Below, one piece after another: positions 62,476-64,000 of a stretch of DNA of 64,000 bases; position 1 is the stretch's first letter; every line of letters starts with the position of its first letter. The notes under the pieces are model-generated. The model ran no database searches. It was not told where the DNA came from and saw only the letters and a list, made by a program, of their open reading frames with translations. This DNA is from Casuarius casuarius. Taxonomy: Eukaryota > Chordata > Aves > Casuariiformes > Casuariidae. The stretch spans positions 3,193,629-3,257,628 of the forward strand of contig PTFA01000055.1 of assembly GCA_003342895.1 (NCBI GenBank), given 5' to 3'. Both the position numbers and the translations under genes were made by a program.

Positions 62476-64000
62476 AATATACTCCTGTACTGACAAATAA
62501 AACACAGCCAGGGTACTCAGGCCAGTCAACTCCAGTCAGCTTTATCCATGTTATATAGTACTTGGTCCCAGGTTTCTTTGGGGCTTTCTGTGGTCCCAAG
62601 ACTTTATAATTAGTTTTGTGTTGGAGGGGTGTTAGTGGAAAGTAAATAATGTGCAAACTGAACTGCAGCCCATCCAGTGGTGTTTTTATTGCATGAAACT
62701 TAGGGATTTTGTTGCATGCCCTGCAGTGCAGTATGAGGACAGTTACGTGTGCTGGACTAGTGGTGGAAGAAACGCTGTAGAAAGCTGAAAGAGTCTGACC
62801 TGATGCAGTCTTGTTCATACTGCCAGTTGGAATGGCTTTTGGCATATGCCATTACCCGAACAGTGCCTGAGCACTGTCTGAAAGACATTTAGTTAGCCTG
62901 AGCCAAAACCGTGCCCCAGAGCATGCTCACAGTTAAGCATCGCAGACACTTAACAGTCCAGTGCTCAAGCTCACTCTTTAGTCTGACTCATAATGGCACT
63001 CCTGGTGCTGTAAAAGGCTGGCATTTGGGAGAATATGCTTGGGAAGCATCAATGTTTTCTGGCCCCATTCCTATAATTCCCTTAGCATTTGCTATTGGCA
63101 GGATATTTAGCTAAACGGACTGTAGTCTGGCTCAATATAGCCATTCTTACGTGCGTTAAGTTGCCCCGCATGTAGGAACCCTGCTAGAAAGCCTTGTTCT
63201 GACACTGAATGAAAGAACTGCCTCCAACTGTGCAGCAGCAATTTCCTCCTTTCTAGGACTACACTTGTTGTACTGTTCCAAACAAATCTGGCAACTGGCT
63301 GAGGTCTTTTGTTCCTGCCCACATCTTTTCTTTGGTTGCATTTCTAGGGCATCCCCGCATGGCAGCTAAAGAAAAAGCCTTTGCAGAGCACAGCATCAGC
63401 ATTAACCAAGTATAATTCATAACTATTCGCTGTCACAGCCTACTTAGCATCTAAATAGTGAGCCTTATACACAGGGCATATTGTATTTCTATACTTTACT
63501 GAAATGTATGAAAAAAATGTTGTGTTCTTCCAGCCATGACCTTAACACACATGCTTTTTAACTAATGTTGTTTTAATGTTTGACCCTCGTGCTCCGTCTT
63601 CTCTGGAGGCCTGAATCATCACCAAGTCGAATGCTGCAGCTAAGCGTTTTGAACAGGCTTTGTGCTGTGCTGGTTCAGTCTGCCTATAGTAGCCAGCCTG
63701 TTTTCTGTAAACAGTGTATAGGGTAATTACATCCTGTTACCAAATAGACATTCCTCTTTTGTCCCGGGCAGCCCTCCTGGGAAACAAACACAGAAGAGGA
63801 TGAAGGGGAGAGGTAGATGGACTGTATCTTACTCTACGAATATCTCTCAATAGCTGTGATTCCCTGGATACTTTGAATGATGTTCTGCCTTGAGTTATCT
63901 TGTTCAGATCCCAGATGCCTGAGAAATGCAGTTGCTTCACCATGACAACAAGGATACAAACATCCATTTAATGTTTATAAAGCTCAGGTACATCTATATG
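62476..64000. other. Unique non-coding DNA, nothing recognised
   Basis: No recognised gene or repeat to the end of the window. Open frames (62911-63114, 63107-63322, 63737-63967) are short and unrecognised. Confidence 0.5.

Noticed and set aside
62321..62845. 174-codon minus-strand frame
   Set aside because: Runs antisense across a probable CR1 3' fragment and has no recognisable domain.

Overview
The window looks like nuclear DNA from a bird, or less likely another sauropsid such as a crocodilian or turtle. It is AT-rich and CpG-poor. No open reading frame reads as a recognisable protein, and there are no operons or bacterial signals. Several fragments match the avian retrotransposon CR1 (chicken repeat 1), including a roughly 670 bp 5'-truncated copy at about 14785-15455. 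Interspersed repeats are sparse, as is typical of birds. No mammalian Alu-, B1- or L1-like sequence was seen. All family names are from memory of the consensus sequences; nothing was searched.

Layout. 1-5 kb: unique non-coding DNA with a CR1 tail and a 32-A run. About 5.04-6.55 kb: a pyrimidine-rich block read as an old, frame-broken LINE of the L2/CR1 group. 6.5-16 kb: unique DNA with one perfect hairpin and two CR1 copies. 16.4 kb: a perfect inverted pair of octamer (POU-factor) motifs. 16.4-32 kb: mostly featureless, with a possible tRNA-derived SINE relic (26.7 kb), a CR1 tail on the minus strand (27.5 kb) and long homopolymers. 32.3-32.6 kb: a minus-strand LINE reverse-transcriptase relic. 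37.2-37.6 kb: a conserved-looking AT-rich stretch with a SOX-like cluster. 43.1-43.4 kb: a candidate solo LTR with a striking hairpin. 45.0-45.4 kb: the only clear CpG-rich patch, a possible promoter or first exon. 50.3 kb: a MIR-type SINE relic. 53.1 kb: a CR1 tail. 60.7-60.85 kb: two near-identical X-box (RFX) motifs 83 bp apart. 62.4 kb: a possible old CR1 3' fragment.

No coding exon, RNA gene, CRISPR array or other gene system can be supported. The window is best described as an intergenic or long-intron segment. The listed ORFs are short and are chance readings or decayed transposon frames. The observations most worth following up are candidate regulatory ones (the X-box pair, the octamer palindrome and the CpG-rich patch) and the old LINE relic. 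I see no convincing evidence of an undescribed biological system.
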